A stretch of 64,000 nucleotides of DNA from Rhodovarius crocodyli (GTDB lineage: Bacteria > Pseudomonadota > Alphaproteobacteria > Acetobacterales > Acetobacteraceae): assembly GCF_004005855.1 (NCBI RefSeq), contig NZ_SACL01000015.1, positions 1 to 64,000 of the forward strand. Reading direction: 5' to 3'. Below, piece by piece: positions 15,783 through 26,009 of the stretch. Every line of letters begins with the position of its first letter. Position 1 is the stretch's first letter. The notes under the pieces were generated by a model. It was not told the origin of the DNA. It ran no database searches and saw only the letters and a program-made list of their open reading frames with translations. A program made the position numbers and the translations under genes.

Positions 15783-15788
15783 CGGCCC
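15765..15788 (+). terminator. Hairpin overlapping the stop codon of the Lrp-type gene
   Basis: Perfect 10-bp arms GGGCCGCTAC (15765-15774) and GTAGCGGCCC (15779-15788) with a 4-nt loop. The stop codon lies inside the second arm. No U-run follows; it probably ends or protects the putA transcript. Confidence 0.6.
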
Positions 15789-15803
15789 CAACAGTCACCT
15801 TCG

Positions 15804-15819
15804 CTTCTGTAGAAAGAAG
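15804..15819. repeat. Decayed partial copy of the AT-rich hairpin element
   Basis: CTTCTGTAGAAAGAAG keeps the TTCTGTAGAA loop and one arm of the CTTCTTTTTC-TGTA-GAAAAAGAAG hairpin found intact at 24081-24104 and, inverted, at 40336-40359. Like those copies it lies between the ends of two convergent genes. Confidence 0.4.
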
Positions 15820-15825
15820 AATGCT

Positions 15826-16815
15826 TCAGCTGTCGATCCGCTGCAGCTTCCCGCTATCCACCAGACCCTTCCAGGTCGCGACCTGCCGGCGGAAGTATTC
15901 GCCGAAGGGCGCAGCGCTGGTCGGCAGCGGCTGGGCGCCGGTCTGGGCCAGCTTCTCCTGCACCTCGGGGGTGGCGATGGCCTTGATATTGGCCTCCTCC
16001 AGCCGGGCGAAGGCGTCGGAGGGCGTGCCGGTGCGGGTGAAGAAGCCCAGCCAGGTGCTGAACTCGTAATCCGGCACGCCGGCTTCGATGATGGTCGGCA
16101 CATTCGGGAAGGCGGCCGAACGCGCGGTGCTGCTGACCGCCAGCGCCCGCACCGCGCCGCTGCGCGCCTGCCCGCTGGAGGAACCCATGGCATCCAGCAG
16201 GAAGGAGATGCGCTGGCCGATCAGGTCCGGATACACCGCGCCGGAGCCGCGGTAGGGCACATGGGTGAAGGTGGCACCCGTGGCCGCCGAGAGCAGTTCC
16301 CCCGCCAGGTGGCTGGCGGTGCCGATGCCCGAGGAGCCGTAGTTGAGCGCGCCGGGCCGGCGGCGCGCGTCGGCCAGCAATTCCTGGAAGGTCTGCCAGG
16401 GGGCCTCGGGCGAGACGACGCACATCATGGGCACGGCGCCGATGCCGCCCAGCGGCGTCAGCCCGCCGATCGGGTCATAGCTCAGATTCTGCAGGGAAGG
16501 GCCGGTGGCATTGGAATTCGACGCCAGCAGGAAGGTATATCCATCGGCGCGGGCGGTGTTGGCCACATAGGCCCCGCCGATATGCCCGCCGGCACCGGCG
16601 CGCAGCTCGACCACCACGGTCTGGCCAAGCACCTTGCTCATCTCGGAAGCGACGACCCGGCCTAGCACATCGGCGGAACCGCCGGGCGCGTAAGGCACGA
16701 TCATGGTGACGGGACGGTCAGGGAAGGCGGCAAGCGCCAGGCGCGGGGCTGCAAGCACGCCGGTGGCGAGCGCAGCCCCATGGGCGAACAACGAACGACG
16801 AGGGAGCATCGGCAT
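15826..16815 (-). CDS. Bug/TctC-family periplasmic binding protein
   Basis: A 329-residue protein with a Tat-like leader (RRSLFAHGAALATGVLAAP) cleaved near ALA-AFPDRPV. Family motifs are clear: VTMIVPYAPGGSADVLGRV, GQTVVVELRAGAGGHIGG, LNYGSSGIGTASHLAGELL and FTHVPYRGSGAVYPDLIG. Bug proteins capture organic acids and other small metabolites in the periplasm, sometimes for TctAB, but no membrane partner is encoded here. It lies 48 bp downstream of the acyl-CoA synthetase gene on the same strand, so its ligand may feed that pathway. Confidence 0.92.
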   Translation of the reverse strand: MPMLPRRSLFAHGAALATGVLAAPRLALAAFPDRPVTMIVPYAPGGSADVLGRVVASEMSKVLGQTVVVELRAGAGGHIGGAYVANTARADGYTFLLASNSNATGPSLQNLSYDPIGGLTPLGGIGAVPMMCVVSPEAPWQTFQELLADARRRPGALNYGSSGIGTASHLAGELLSAATGATFTHVPYRGSGAVYPDLIGQRISFLLDAMGSSSGQARSGAVRALAVSSTARSAAFPNVPTIIEAGVPDYEFSTWLGFFTRTGTPSDAFARLEEANIKAIATPEVQEKLAQTGAQPLPTSAAPFGEYFRRQVATWKGLVDSGKLQRIDS

Positions 16816-16863
16816 AATTCCTGTAACGGCCGCCGCCTCCCGGCAGGGAGCAGCGCGCCTGGT

Positions 16864-18378
<1,515 letters not shown>

Positions 18379-18381
18379 TCT

Positions 18382-18819
18382 TCAGGCCTTCGGCGGGGCA
18401 GGGGGGGCAGTCAGATAGGCACCGCGCCCGGAGGCGCAGAGCTTGCCGTCGCCGTCGAACACCTGGGCCTCGGCCACCGAGAACTGGCCGCCGAACCGCA
18501 CGACCTTGCCCTTCACGGTCAGGTCGCCCGGCATCGCCGCGCGGTGGTAGTCCACCCGCATGTCGATGGTCGGCACGCCGCGCCCGGTGGAGGACACCAG
18601 CGCCCAGTCGGCCGTCAGGTCGATCAGGGCCGCCAGGATGCCGCCATGGGTATAGCGGCGGTCGGGGTTCACCACCCACTCCTCGCGCCAGGTGGCCTTC
18701 AGCTCGATGGTGCCTTCGCCGACGGCGATCACCTTGATGCCCAGCCACTGGTGGAAGGGCCCGCGCAGCAGCAGGGCCTCGACCTCGGCGGGGGTGGGCA
18801 GGGGCTTCTTCTCACTCAT
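18382..18819 (-). CDS. PaaI-family hotdog thioesterase
   Basis: A 145-residue hotdog-fold protein. The motif RRYTHGGILAALIDLTADWAL carries the HGG turn and the Asp/Thr helix typical of PaaI/YdiI acyl-CoA thioesterases, followed by TIDMRVDYHRAAMPGDLTVKGKV. It probably hydrolyses aromatic or medium-chain acyl-CoA in the cytoplasm. Its start overlaps the dehydrogenase stop by 4 bp and the ligase starts 3 bp after its stop, indicating an operon. Confidence 0.88.
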   Translation of the reverse strand: MSEKKPLPTPAEVEALLLRGPFHQWLGIKVIAVGEGTIELKATWREEWVVNPDRRYTHGGILAALIDLTADWALVSSTGRGVPTIDMRVDYHRAAMPGDLTVKGKVVRFGGQFSVAEAQVFDGDGKLCASGRGAYLTAPPAPPKA

Positions 18820-19820
18820 GGCGTCACGATCACCTTGCCGAGCACTTCACGATCGCGGATCAGGCGCAGCCCTTCGGCGGCCTGTTCCAGCGGCAGAACC
18901 TTGTCGATGACGGGCTTGATCTCGCCCTTGCTGATCATGTCCATCAGCGCCGACAGGTTGTCGTCGTAGAAGGAGTTGGAGCCGATGATCTGCAGCTCGA
19001 AGGACCAGACGTAGCGCAGGTCTTCCTTGGGGTCGTGGCCGGCGGTCGCACCGCAGACCAGGATCTTGCCGCCGCGCTTCACGCAGCGCAGCGTCTTGGT
19101 CCAGGTGTCGCCGCCGGTGAAGTTGATGACGACGTCCACGCCGCCCTCATAGTTGCGGCGCTGCGGCTTGCCGTATTTTTCGACCGCCCACTTCGAGAAA
19201 TCGACCTCGTTGTAGTTGATCGCCTCGTCCGCGCCCATGTCGAGCAGGGCCTGGCACTTCGCGTCGCTGCCGGCGCAGGCGATGACATGCGCGCCCAGCT
19301 GCTTGGCGAGGATGACGCAGCCCGTGCCCACGCCGCCGGAGGCGCCGAGGATCAGCACCTTGTCGCCCGCCTTGATGGTGTTGTGCGTCACGATCATGCG
19401 GTGCGCGGTGCCATAGGCCACCGGCAGGGAGGCCGCTTCCTCGAAGGTCACGGCGTCCGGCATCTTGATGAGCTGGTCGGCGGCGACGCGGCAGTATTCC
19501 TCCATGCCGCCGTCGAGCATCTCGCCCATCAGGCCCTTCTTCTTGTTCAGCGGGTTCACCAGCACGCGGTCGCCCACGGCCCAGCCGGAAACACCTTCGC
19601 CGATCTCGGTGATGGTGCCGGCCATGTCCAGGCCGATCACGACCGGCATGGGCACCTTGATGCCCGGCATGCCCTTCACCGTGAACACGTCATGGTAGTT
19701 GAAGGAGGAGGCGCCGACGCGGATCACCACATGGCCGGCATCGGCCACGGGCATCGGGTGGTCGTCCACGACCTTCAGCATGTCGAGGTCGCCGTGTTCG
19801 TTCAGCACTAACGCGCGCAT
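18816..19820 (-). CDS. MDR-family NAD(P)-dependent dehydrogenase, catalytic-zinc residues absent
   Basis: A 334-residue medium-chain dehydrogenase. The N-terminal GroES-like domain has SSFNYHDVFTVKGMP where zinc enzymes have a Cys ligand, and GLDMAG where they have GHExxG, so the catalytic zinc site is incomplete and a quinone-reductase or enoyl-reductase role is more likely. The Rossmann motif is VLILGASGGVGTGCVILAKQLGA. It leads a gene set with the thioesterase and acyl-CoA synthetase and lies 114 bp downstream of a LysR gene on the same strand. Substrate not known. Confidence 0.85.
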   Translation of the reverse strand: MRALVLNEHGDLDMLKVVDDHPMPVADAGHVVIRVGASSFNYHDVFTVKGMPGIKVPMPVVIGLDMAGTITEIGEGVSGWAVGDRVLVNPLNKKKGLMGEMLDGGMEEYCRVAADQLIKMPDAVTFEEAASLPVAYGTAHRMIVTHNTIKAGDKVLILGASGGVGTGCVILAKQLGAHVIACAGSDAKCQALLDMGADEAINYNEVDFSKWAVEKYGKPQRRNYEGGVDVVINFTGGDTWTKTLRCVKRGGKILVCGATAGHDPKEDLRYVWSFELQIIGSNSFYDDNLSALMDMISKGEIKPVIDKVLPLEQAAEGLRLIRDREVLGKVIVTP

Positions 19821-19934
19821 ATCCTGCCCATCTGTTGTTTACTGGAACGGTGTTACAGCAATCGGTACGCCCTGTGCACCCCCAAATAGGCCCTGTGGAA
19901 TGTCACCTTCTACAGATGGGTGCGCAACCCCCGA

Positions 19935-20909
19935 TCAGGAAGCCCGCAGAATGGGCGTATGCGCGGCAAGGTGCCGCAGCAGCTGCTGGGCGGCCGGTGA
20001 CAGGCGACGGCCGCGCCGCGTCACCAGTTGCGCCTCGGCCCCTTCCAGGATGCCGCTTTCGGCCTCCAGCGCGACCAGCCGCTTCTCCAGCACCTCGGGC
20101 GCCACGGCGAAGGCCGCGGTGATGACCACGCCGCCCCATTCCTCGGCAAAGCGCAGCAGGGCGCGGGCGGAGTTGCTGCGCAGCTGCGGTTCCAGCCGCA
20201 CGCGCTCGCCATGCTCGGCCGAGAGCAGCAGCTGCCGCACGCCATGGCTGCCGGTCAGCATGCCCAACCGGTGCTGGCGCAGGTCCTGCAGGGTGATCTT
20301 GCGTCCCAGCCGGTGCAGCGGGTGGCCGGGCGCCACCACGATGCGCATCGGGTGGCGCCGCGCGGCGTGGGATTGCAGGCGCGGGTCGGGCGGCAGGTTG
20401 TACAGCACCGCCATCTGGATGCTGTCATCCAGCAGTTGCGCCACCAGCTGATCGGTGCTGCCGACCGAGAGCTCCATGTGCAGCTGCGGGTGCGCCTGGG
20501 CGAAGCCGCGCAGGGGGCCGCGCATCAGGTGCCACAGGAAGCCCTCCCCGGTGCCCAGCGAGATCTGGCCGCGCCGTGCCTCCGTGATGTCCTGCAGCTG
20601 CGCCACCACGCCGTCCAGCCGCGCGCGCTGTTCCTCGAAATAGTCGTTCAGCAGCGCGCCGGCCTCGGTCACGCGGGCGCCGCGCCCGTGGCGCTCCAGC
20701 AGCATGATGCCGAGGTCCTCCTCCATCCGCGCCACCTGGCGGCTGAGGGCGGAGGCGCTGATGCCGAGCCTTTCGGCGGCGCCCCGGACGGAGCCCGCGC
20801 CCGCTACCTCATGCAGGCCCAGCAGGCCGCGATGGTCGATCGCGGCCAGCCGGCCGGCCAGCTGCTGGCGCTTCTTTTCCGACAGCAGGCTTCGGCGGGT
20901 GCCCGTCAT
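19935..20909 (-). CDS. LysR-family transcriptional regulator
   Basis: A 324-residue LysR regulator. HTH: HEVAGAGSVRGAAERLGISASALSRQVARMEE in outline; the effector domain includes GTGEGFLWHLMRGPLRGF and LQDLRQHRLGML. I chose the ATG giving MTGTRRSLLSEKK, preceded by GGATGA; ATGs 12 nt upstream and further out are alternatives. A LysR-type T-N11-A palindrome lies immediately upstream. It is divergent from a Bug-flavin monooxygenase-Bug set and could also run into the dehydrogenase operon, so it may control both. Confidence 0.88.
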   Translation of the reverse strand: MTGTRRSLLSEKKRQQLAGRLAAIDHRGLLGLHEVAGAGSVRGAAERLGISASALSRQVARMEEDLGIMLLERHGRGARVTEAGALLNDYFEEQRARLDGVVAQLQDITEARRGQISLGTGEGFLWHLMRGPLRGFAQAHPQLHMELSVGSTDQLVAQLLDDSIQMAVLYNLPPDPRLQSHAARRHPMRIVVAPGHPLHRLGRKITLQDLRQHRLGMLTGSHGVRQLLLSAEHGERVRLEPQLRSNSARALLRFAEEWGGVVITAAFAVAPEVLEKRLVALEAESGILEGAEAQLVTRRGRRLSPAAQQLLRHLAAHTPILRAS

Positions 20910-20921
20910 GCATTCATCCAT

Positions 20922-20940
20922 CGTTGCGTCCGGTGCAACG
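20922..20940. promoter_or_regulatory. LysR-type operator palindrome
   Basis: CGTTGC and GCAACG arms flank a 7-bp centre, containing TTGC-N7-GCAA, the T-N11-A form of LysR recognition sites. It is between the LysR start and the divergent Bug gene at 21030, 90 bp from the latter. Assignment to this LysR is inferred. Confidence 0.6.
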
Positions 20941-21029
20941 CTTGCGACGAAACACGAAACACCAGCCTGTCGCAACTCTGACACAGTGCAGCAATCGGGC
21001 GGTCACCGGGATCGCTGCCGGAGAACCGC

Positions 21030-21992
21030 ATGACCCTCATCAACCGACGCGCCCTGGCGGGCGTCGCCGCAGCCCCAGCCCTTGCGCATGCCGCCACCTG
21101 GCCGGAGCGTTCCATCACGGTCGTGGTCCCGTATTCGGCCGGTGGCCCGTCGGACATCTTCGGCCGCGCCATGGCCGCCGGCCTGCAGCCTGCCCTGGGC
21201 CAGGCGGGGGTGGTGGAGAACCGCGCCGGCGCCAATGGCAGCATCGCCTGCGGCCAGGTCGCGCGCGCGGCGCCCGATGGCCACACGCTGCTGGTGGTGG
21301 CCGGTGGCATCATGACCATCAACCCGCTGCTGATGCGCAACCTGCCCTATGACCCGGTGCGGGATTTCGCGCCGATCACGCTGGGCATCCGCGCGCCCAA
21401 TGTGCTGGTGGTGCCGGCGGCCTCGCCCATCACCACGCTGGACGGCTTCATCGCCGCGGCCCGCGCCAACCCGGCGGCCATCACTTACGGCACGCCGGGG
21501 CCGGGCTCCTCGGAGCACCTGACCATGGCGATGTTCGCGCAGCGCGCGGGCGTCGAGATGACCCATGTGCCCTATCCGGGTGTCGCGCAGACCGTGACGG
21601 ACCTGCTGGGCGGCACCATCCAGTCGGGCTTCCTGGGGCTGGGGGCGACGCTCACGCATATTCAGGGCGGGCGGCTGCGGGCGCTCGCGGTCTCCTCCAC
21701 CGAGGAAAGCCCCGCCTTGCCGGGCGTGCCCGCGGTGGCCGGCCGCTTCGCGGATTTCGAGGCCTATAGCTGGCAGGGCATCGTCGCGCCCCGCGCCGTG
21801 CCCGAGCCCATCCTGGCGCGGCTGCACGGCATCTTCACCGAGACCCTAGCCGCCCCCGCCACGCGTGAACGGCTGGGCGCGCTCGGCTTCACCATTGTCG
21901 GCAGCACGCGCGAGGCGATGGCCGCCCAGATCGAGAGCGAGACCGCGCGCTGGCGCGCCGTGGTCAACGCCGCCAACATCAGCCTCGGCTGA
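21030..21992 (+). CDS. Bug/TctC-family periplasmic binding protein
   Basis: A 320-residue protein with a signal peptide ending near AHA-ATWPERS. Family motifs: ITVVVPYSAGGPSDIFGRAM, GQAGVVENRAGANGSIA, YGTPGPGSSEHLTMAMFAQ and MTHVPYPGVAQTVTDLL. It is the first gene after the LysR operator and is followed 12 bp later by a flavin monooxygenase gene, so it probably binds that enzyme's substrate or precursor. No cognate permease is nearby. Confidence 0.92.
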   Translation: MTLINRRALAGVAAAPALAHAATWPERSITVVVPYSAGGPSDIFGRAMAAGLQPALGQAGVVENRAGANGSIACGQVARAAPDGHTLLVVAGGIMTINPLLMRNLPYDPVRDFAPITLGIRAPNVLVVPAASPITTLDGFIAAARANPAAITYGTPGPGSSEHLTMAMFAQRAGVEMTHVPYPGVAQTVTDLLGGTIQSGFLGLGATLTHIQGGRLRALAVSSTEESPALPGVPAVAGRFADFEAYSWQGIVAPRAVPEPILARLHGIFTETLAAPATRERLGALGFTIVGSTREAMAAQIESETARWRAVVNAANISLG

Positions 21993-22004
21993 GGAGGAAA
22001 CAAC

Positions 22005-23081
22005 ATGACCCGACCTTTGCGCATCGGCATCTGGGCGCTGGTTCACGGCAACCGCGCCGCCCTGCATGACCCGCAGGAACCCTATGACGCCAGCTGGCGC
22101 CGCAACCGCGCGCTGATCCTGGAGGCCGAGCAGCTCGGCTATGACTGCGTGCTCGTCGCCCAGCACACGATGAACCCGCACAAGCCGGATCTGGACCAGC
22201 TGGAGACCTGGACGGCCTGCGCCGCGCTCGCCGCCGAGACGAAGCGCATCGAGCTGATCGCCGCCATCAAGCCCATGCTCTACCACCCGGTGGTGCTGGC
22301 AAAGATGGCGACCCAGATCCATGAGATCAGCGACGGCCGCTTCGCCATCAACCTGGTCAATGCCTGGAACCGCAAGGAGATCGAGGATGCGGGCCTCGAA
22401 TTCCGCGAGCACGACGAGCGCTACGCGTATGGCGGCGAGTGGCTGTCCATCGTCGAGCGCCTGATGCGGGGCGAGGAGGTGCAGCATGACGGGCGGTACT
22501 TCAACGTCCACAACTACATGCTGCGCCCGGCGGGGCACCGGCCGCGCCCGACCATCTATGTCGGCGGTGAAAGCGGCCCGGCGCGCGACCTGGTCGCGGC
22601 CCAGGCCGATGTCTGGTTCATCAACGGCCAGCCGCTGGAGGCCGTGCAGGCGCTGATCGCCGACGTGCGCTCGCGCCCCCGCCCCGCCGACCTGCCGCCC
22701 GCGCGCTTCGGCCTGTCCACCTTCGTCATCGCACGAGAGACGGAGGCCGAGGCGCAGGAGGAGTTCCAGCGCCTGTTCGAGCTGGCCAAGGAGGATGCCG
22801 AGATCAAGGCCTATGTGAAGGCCAACACCGACCCCGCCGTGGCCATGCGCAAGACCCAGGCCAAGTACCAGACCGTGGGCACCAATGGCGGCACGGCGGC
22901 CGGCACGGTCGGCAGCTATGAGCAGGTGGCCGAGCGTCTGGCGGCCTTCCACGCGGCCGGCATCGACACGCTGCTGACCCAGTTCCAGCCCTTCGAGCCG
23001 GAGATGCGGCGCTTCGCCCAGCATGTCGTGCCGCGCCTGCGGGCGATGGGGGCGGTCCAGCCGGCGATGGCCGCGGAATGA
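22005..23081 (+). CDS. LLM-class flavin-dependent monooxygenase
   Basis: A 358-residue bacterial-luciferase-like TIM barrel. Recognisable parts are the N-terminal LRIGIWALVHGNRAAL strand, AAIKPMLYHPVVLAKMATQIHEISDGRFAINLVNAWNRKEI in outline, and GTVGSYEQVAERLAAFHAAG near the C-terminus, close to the SsuD/SfnG/DmoA subgroup that uses FMNH2 to oxidise sulfones, sulfonates or related compounds. A GAGGAGG-like site precedes the ATG. It overlaps the following Bug gene by 4 bp. A flavin reductase partner is not encoded nearby. Substrate inferred only at class level. Confidence 0.88.
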   Translation: MTRPLRIGIWALVHGNRAALHDPQEPYDASWRRNRALILEAEQLGYDCVLVAQHTMNPHKPDLDQLETWTACAALAAETKRIELIAAIKPMLYHPVVLAKMATQIHEISDGRFAINLVNAWNRKEIEDAGLEFREHDERYAYGGEWLSIVERLMRGEEVQHDGRYFNVHNYMLRPAGHRPRPTIYVGGESGPARDLVAAQADVWFINGQPLEAVQALIADVRSRPRPADLPPARFGLSTFVIARETEAEAQEEFQRLFELAKEDAEIKAYVKANTDPAVAMRKTQAKYQTVGTNGGTAAGTVGSYEQVAERLAAFHAAGIDTLLTQFQPFEPEMRRFAQHVVPRLRAMGAVQPAMAAE

Positions 23082-24034
23082 GGCGCCGCGTTTTCCTGGC
23101 GTCGACCGTCGCGACGCCCGCGATCGCCCAGACCCGTTGGCCGGAACGCCCGCTGCGCCTGATCGTGCCCTTCCCGCCGGGTGGTGCCTCGGACCTGCTC
23201 GGGCGGCTGATGGCGGAGCGGCTGTCCGCGCGGCTGGGCCAGCCCGTGGTGGTGGAGAACCGGGGCGGGGCGGGCGGGCGCACGGCCGCCGAATACGTCG
23301 CGCGTGAACCGGGCGACGGCTACACGCTGATGCTCGGCACCCAGCCGACCCATGTGTTCAACCGCTACCTCTACAGCAACCTCAGCTACAACCCGGACCG
23401 GGACTTCACGGCGCTGTCGACGCTGGCGGCCTTTCCCTATTGCCTGATCGTTTCGCCCAGCCTGCCGGCACGGAACCTGACGGAGCTGGTGGCCTATGCG
23501 AAGGCCAATCCGGGCAAGCTGAACTACGGCTCCTCCGGCATCGGGGGCGGCACGCATCTGGCCACCACCCTGTTCGCGCAGGTGACGGGCACGGAGCTGA
23601 TGCATGTGCCCTATCGCGGTGCCGCCGCCGCGGTCACGGCCGTGATGCAGGGCGAGGTGCAGGTGATGGTCGAGCTGGTCTCGAACTGCCTGCCGCAGCT
23701 GCAGGCGGGGCATGTGCGCGGGCTTGCGGTGGGGCTGCCGGAGCCCTCGCCGCTGCTGCCGGGGGTGCCGACCTTCCGCAGCTTCGGCATCACCGATTTC
23801 GACGTGCCGAGCTGGTTCATCATCGTCGCGGCGGGGCGCGTTCCGCCGGCCATCGCCGAACGCCTGCGCGTGGCCTGCGATGAGGCGGTGCGCGATCCCA
23901 GCTTCGCCGAAAGGCTGGCAGCCACCACCGCCCAGCCCATGCCGATCTCAGGCCAGGCGCTGACCGACTTCCTGGCCGATCAGAACCAGCGCTGGGCGGG
24001 GATCATCCGGGGCGCGAATGTCCGGTTGGATTAA
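23078..24034 (+). CDS. Bug/TctC-family periplasmic binding protein
   Basis: A 318-residue protein; the short leader ends near ATPAIAQ-TRWPERP. Motifs: LIVPFPPGGASDLLGRLM, GQPVVVENRGGAGGRTA, LNYGSSGIGGGTHLATTLF and LMHVPYRGAAAAVTAVM. Its start overlaps the monooxygenase stop, so the operon holds two Bug proteins around one enzyme, possibly for two related ligands. An AT-rich hairpin pair follows. Confidence 0.92.
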   Translation: MRRRVFLASTVATPAIAQTRWPERPLRLIVPFPPGGASDLLGRLMAERLSARLGQPVVVENRGGAGGRTAAEYVAREPGDGYTLMLGTQPTHVFNRYLYSNLSYNPDRDFTALSTLAAFPYCLIVSPSLPARNLTELVAYAKANPGKLNYGSSGIGGGTHLATTLFAQVTGTELMHVPYRGAAAAVTAVMQGEVQVMVELVSNCLPQLQAGHVRGLAVGLPEPSPLLPGVPTFRSFGITDFDVPSWFIIVAAGRVPPAIAERLRVACDEAVRDPSFAERLAATTAQPMPISGQALTDFLADQNQRWAGIIRGANVRLD

Positions 24035-24080
24035 GACGTCCGCTGAGATGGAATAGTATGAAGCGCCTTAGTTAAGTATT

Positions 24081-24201
24081 CTTCTTTTTCTGTAGAAAAA
24101 GAAGCAAAAAGACTTTTGTTGGATTTTTAGGCTGGGCGCTTCAATTTCGGTACTCCGTCAAACTGCCAAAAGTTTTTTGGTTCTTTTTTACAAAAAAGAA
24201 C
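24081..24201. repeat. AT-rich two-hairpin element, copy 1 (facing terminators)
   Basis: Two perfect hairpins. The first has CTTCTTTTTC (24081-24090) and GAAAAAGAAG (24095-24104) with loop TGTA, then CAAAAAGACTTTT. The second has GTTCTTTTTT (24180-24189) and AAAAAAGAAC (24192-24201). The poly-T arms make each a plausible intrinsic terminator for one of the two convergent genes (stops at 24034 and 24217). The same pair occurs in inverted order at 40272-40359. Confidence 0.75.
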
Positions 24202-24216
24202 AAGCTCTTTCGGCAG

Positions 24217-25044
24217 TCATGACTGGAACCCATACAGCCGGGCCGGATTGTCCACCAGCAGCTTCCGCAGCCCGGCCTCATCGGCCATTTGCGGCAGCAG
24301 TTCCATCAGCCCCGCGTCATCCTCGATCAGATGGCGCGGGTTGGAGTGCGGGTAGTCCGTGCCCCAGACCACGCGGTCGGGGGCCGCCGCGATCAGCGCC
24401 CGGGCGAACGGCACCGCATCCGTGAAGGGCGCTCCGGCGGCCGAGACGCGGTCGCTGCCGGACACCTTCACCCAGCAGTTCTCGCGCTTCACCTGTTCCA
24501 GCAACGCCTGGAACGGCGCCTGCTCCAGCCCCTTCGCGGCATCGACGCGGCCCATATGGTCGATGACGAAGGGGATGGTGAGCTTGTCCAGTTCCTCGCG
24601 CAGTTCCAGCAGGTCGCCCGCGTCCAGATGGATCTGGGCGTGCCAGCCGAGCGGGGCGATGCGCGCCACCGTGCGGCGGAAGAAGCCGAGGTCCGGCCGG
24701 CGGCCCAGATGCTGCACGAAGCCGAAGCGCACGCCCCGGATGCCGCCTTCATGCAGCTTGATCAGCGCCTTTTCGTCGAAGCTGTCGTCGATCAGCGCGA
24801 TGCCGCGATAGCGTCCGCCGGAATGCGCGATCGCATCCAGCATCGCCGCATTGTCGGTGCCATAGACCACCGCCTGCACGATGACGGATCGCGTGATGCC
24901 GAGGCGCCGGTACAGCGCCGCCAGATCGTCCTTGGTGCGCTCGGGCGGGGTGAAGGGGCGGTTCTCCTGGAAGGGAAACCGCGCGACGGGGCCCCAGACA
25001 TGGCAATGCGCGTCGCAGGTGTTTTCGGGCGGGACGTAGACCAT
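24217..25044 (-). CDS. Amidohydrolase, 2-pyrone-4,6-dicarboxylate lactonase-like
   Basis: A 275-residue TIM-barrel hydrolase. It shows the metal-site or base motifs CDAHCHVWGP (HxH), FVIDHMGRVD and WGTDYPHSNP, the pattern of the LigI/PDC-hydrolase and 4-sulfomuconolactonase branch of the amidohydrolase superfamily, which opens lactones formed in aromatic catabolism. The ATG at 25044 overlaps the stop of the upstream Bug gene. It ends the iclR-CMD-SDR-Bug-hydrolase operon. The lactone substrate is not determined. Confidence 0.88.
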   Translation of the reverse strand: MVYVPPENTCDAHCHVWGPVARFPFQENRPFTPPERTKDDLAALYRRLGITRSVIVQAVVYGTDNAAMLDAIAHSGGRYRGIALIDDSFDEKALIKLHEGGIRGVRFGFVQHLGRRPDLGFFRRTVARIAPLGWHAQIHLDAGDLLELREELDKLTIPFVIDHMGRVDAAKGLEQAPFQALLEQVKRENCWVKVSGSDRVSAAGAPFTDAVPFARALIAAAPDRVVWGTDYPHSNPRHLIEDDAGLMELLPQMADEAGLRKLLVDNPARLYGFQS

Positions 25045-26009
25045 CACTCGGGCCTTATGTTGGCGCTGCGCACGACCTGCGCCCAGCGATCCACCTCGGC
25101 CGCGATGAAGGTCGCTGCCTGCTCGGGGCCGCTGGCGACCACGCGGGCGCCCTGGCTGGTGATCTGGCGGGCCGTCTCGGGGCGGGCCAGGGCGGCGGCG
25201 GTCGCGGCATGCAGCCGCGCCACGCGGTCGGGCGGCGTGCCGGCGGGGGCGAAGACGGCGTACCAGTTCTCCACCTCCATGCCCTGCACGCCCGCCTGGG
25301 CGAAGGTCGGTGTCTCGGGCAGGGCGGCGGAGCGTTCGGCACTCGTCACGCCGAGCGGCCGCAGCCGCCCGGCCTGCACATGCGGCAGAAGCACCGGCAC
25401 GTCGAGGAACGCCATGTCCACCTCCTTGGCCAGCAGCGCCGTGATGGCGGGTGCCGCGCCGCGATAGGGCACATGGCCGATCTCGACGCCCGCGCGCATG
25501 GTGAACAGCGCGCCCGCCAGGTGCGGCGTCCCGCCGGGGCCGGAGGAGCCGTAGTTCAGCCGCCCGGGCCGCGCCTTCGCCAGCGCCACCAGCTCTGCCA
25601 CGCTGCGCGCCGGCACATCCGGGTGCACCGCCAGCAGCGACGGCACGGCCGAGACGATGGAGATTGCCGCGATGTCCCGCCGCGAATCATAGGGGTTGTT
25701 GGGCATCAGCGTGACGTTGACGGCCAGCGCCCCCGTGCTGGCGAAGCCCAGCGTGTAGCCGTCGGGTGCGGCCTTCGCGACCGCATCGACCCCCACCACG
25801 CCGCCCGCGCCGGACCGGTTGTCGACCACGACCGATTGCCGCAGTTCCTCGCCCATCGGCTGGGCCAGGATGCGCGCGCCGAGATCCACCGGCCCGCCGG
25901 GCGGGAAGGGCACCACGAGCCGCACCGGGCGGTCGGGGAAGGATTGCGCGAGGGCCGGCGTCGCCAGCGGGGCCGCGAGCAGCGCGCGGCGGGTTGCTGC
26001 TAGTCGCAT
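25044..26009 (-). CDS. Bug/TctC-family periplasmic binding protein
   Basis: A 321-residue protein with signal peptide ending ATPALAQ-SFPDRPV. Motifs: LVVPFPPGGPVDLGARIL, RQSVVVDNRSGAGGVVGV, LNYGSSGPGGTPHLAGALF and IGHVPYRGAAPAITALL. Its 5' end overlaps the SDR gene by 10 bp and its 3' end the amidohydrolase, so it is part of the catabolic operon and probably binds an aromatic acid or ring-cleavage product imported for it. Confidence 0.92.
   Translation of the reverse strand: MRLAATRRALLAAPLATPALAQSFPDRPVRLVVPFPPGGPVDLGARILAQPMGEELRQSVVVDNRSGAGGVVGVDAVAKAAPDGYTLGFASTGALAVNVTLMPNNPYDSRRDIAAISIVSAVPSLLAVHPDVPARSVAELVALAKARPGRLNYGSSGPGGTPHLAGALFTMRAGVEIGHVPYRGAAPAITALLAKEVDMAFLDVPVLLPHVQAGRLRPLGVTSAERSAALPETPTFAQAGVQGMEVENWYAVFAPAGTPPDRVARLHAATAAALARPETARQITSQGARVVASGPEQAATFIAAEVDRWAQVVRSANIRPE

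Noticed and set aside
24035-24216. Repeated AT-rich hairpins considered as a CRISPR or attachment site
   Set aside because: Only two hairpins per site, no regular spacers and no cas or integrase genes; placement at convergent gene ends fits terminators.
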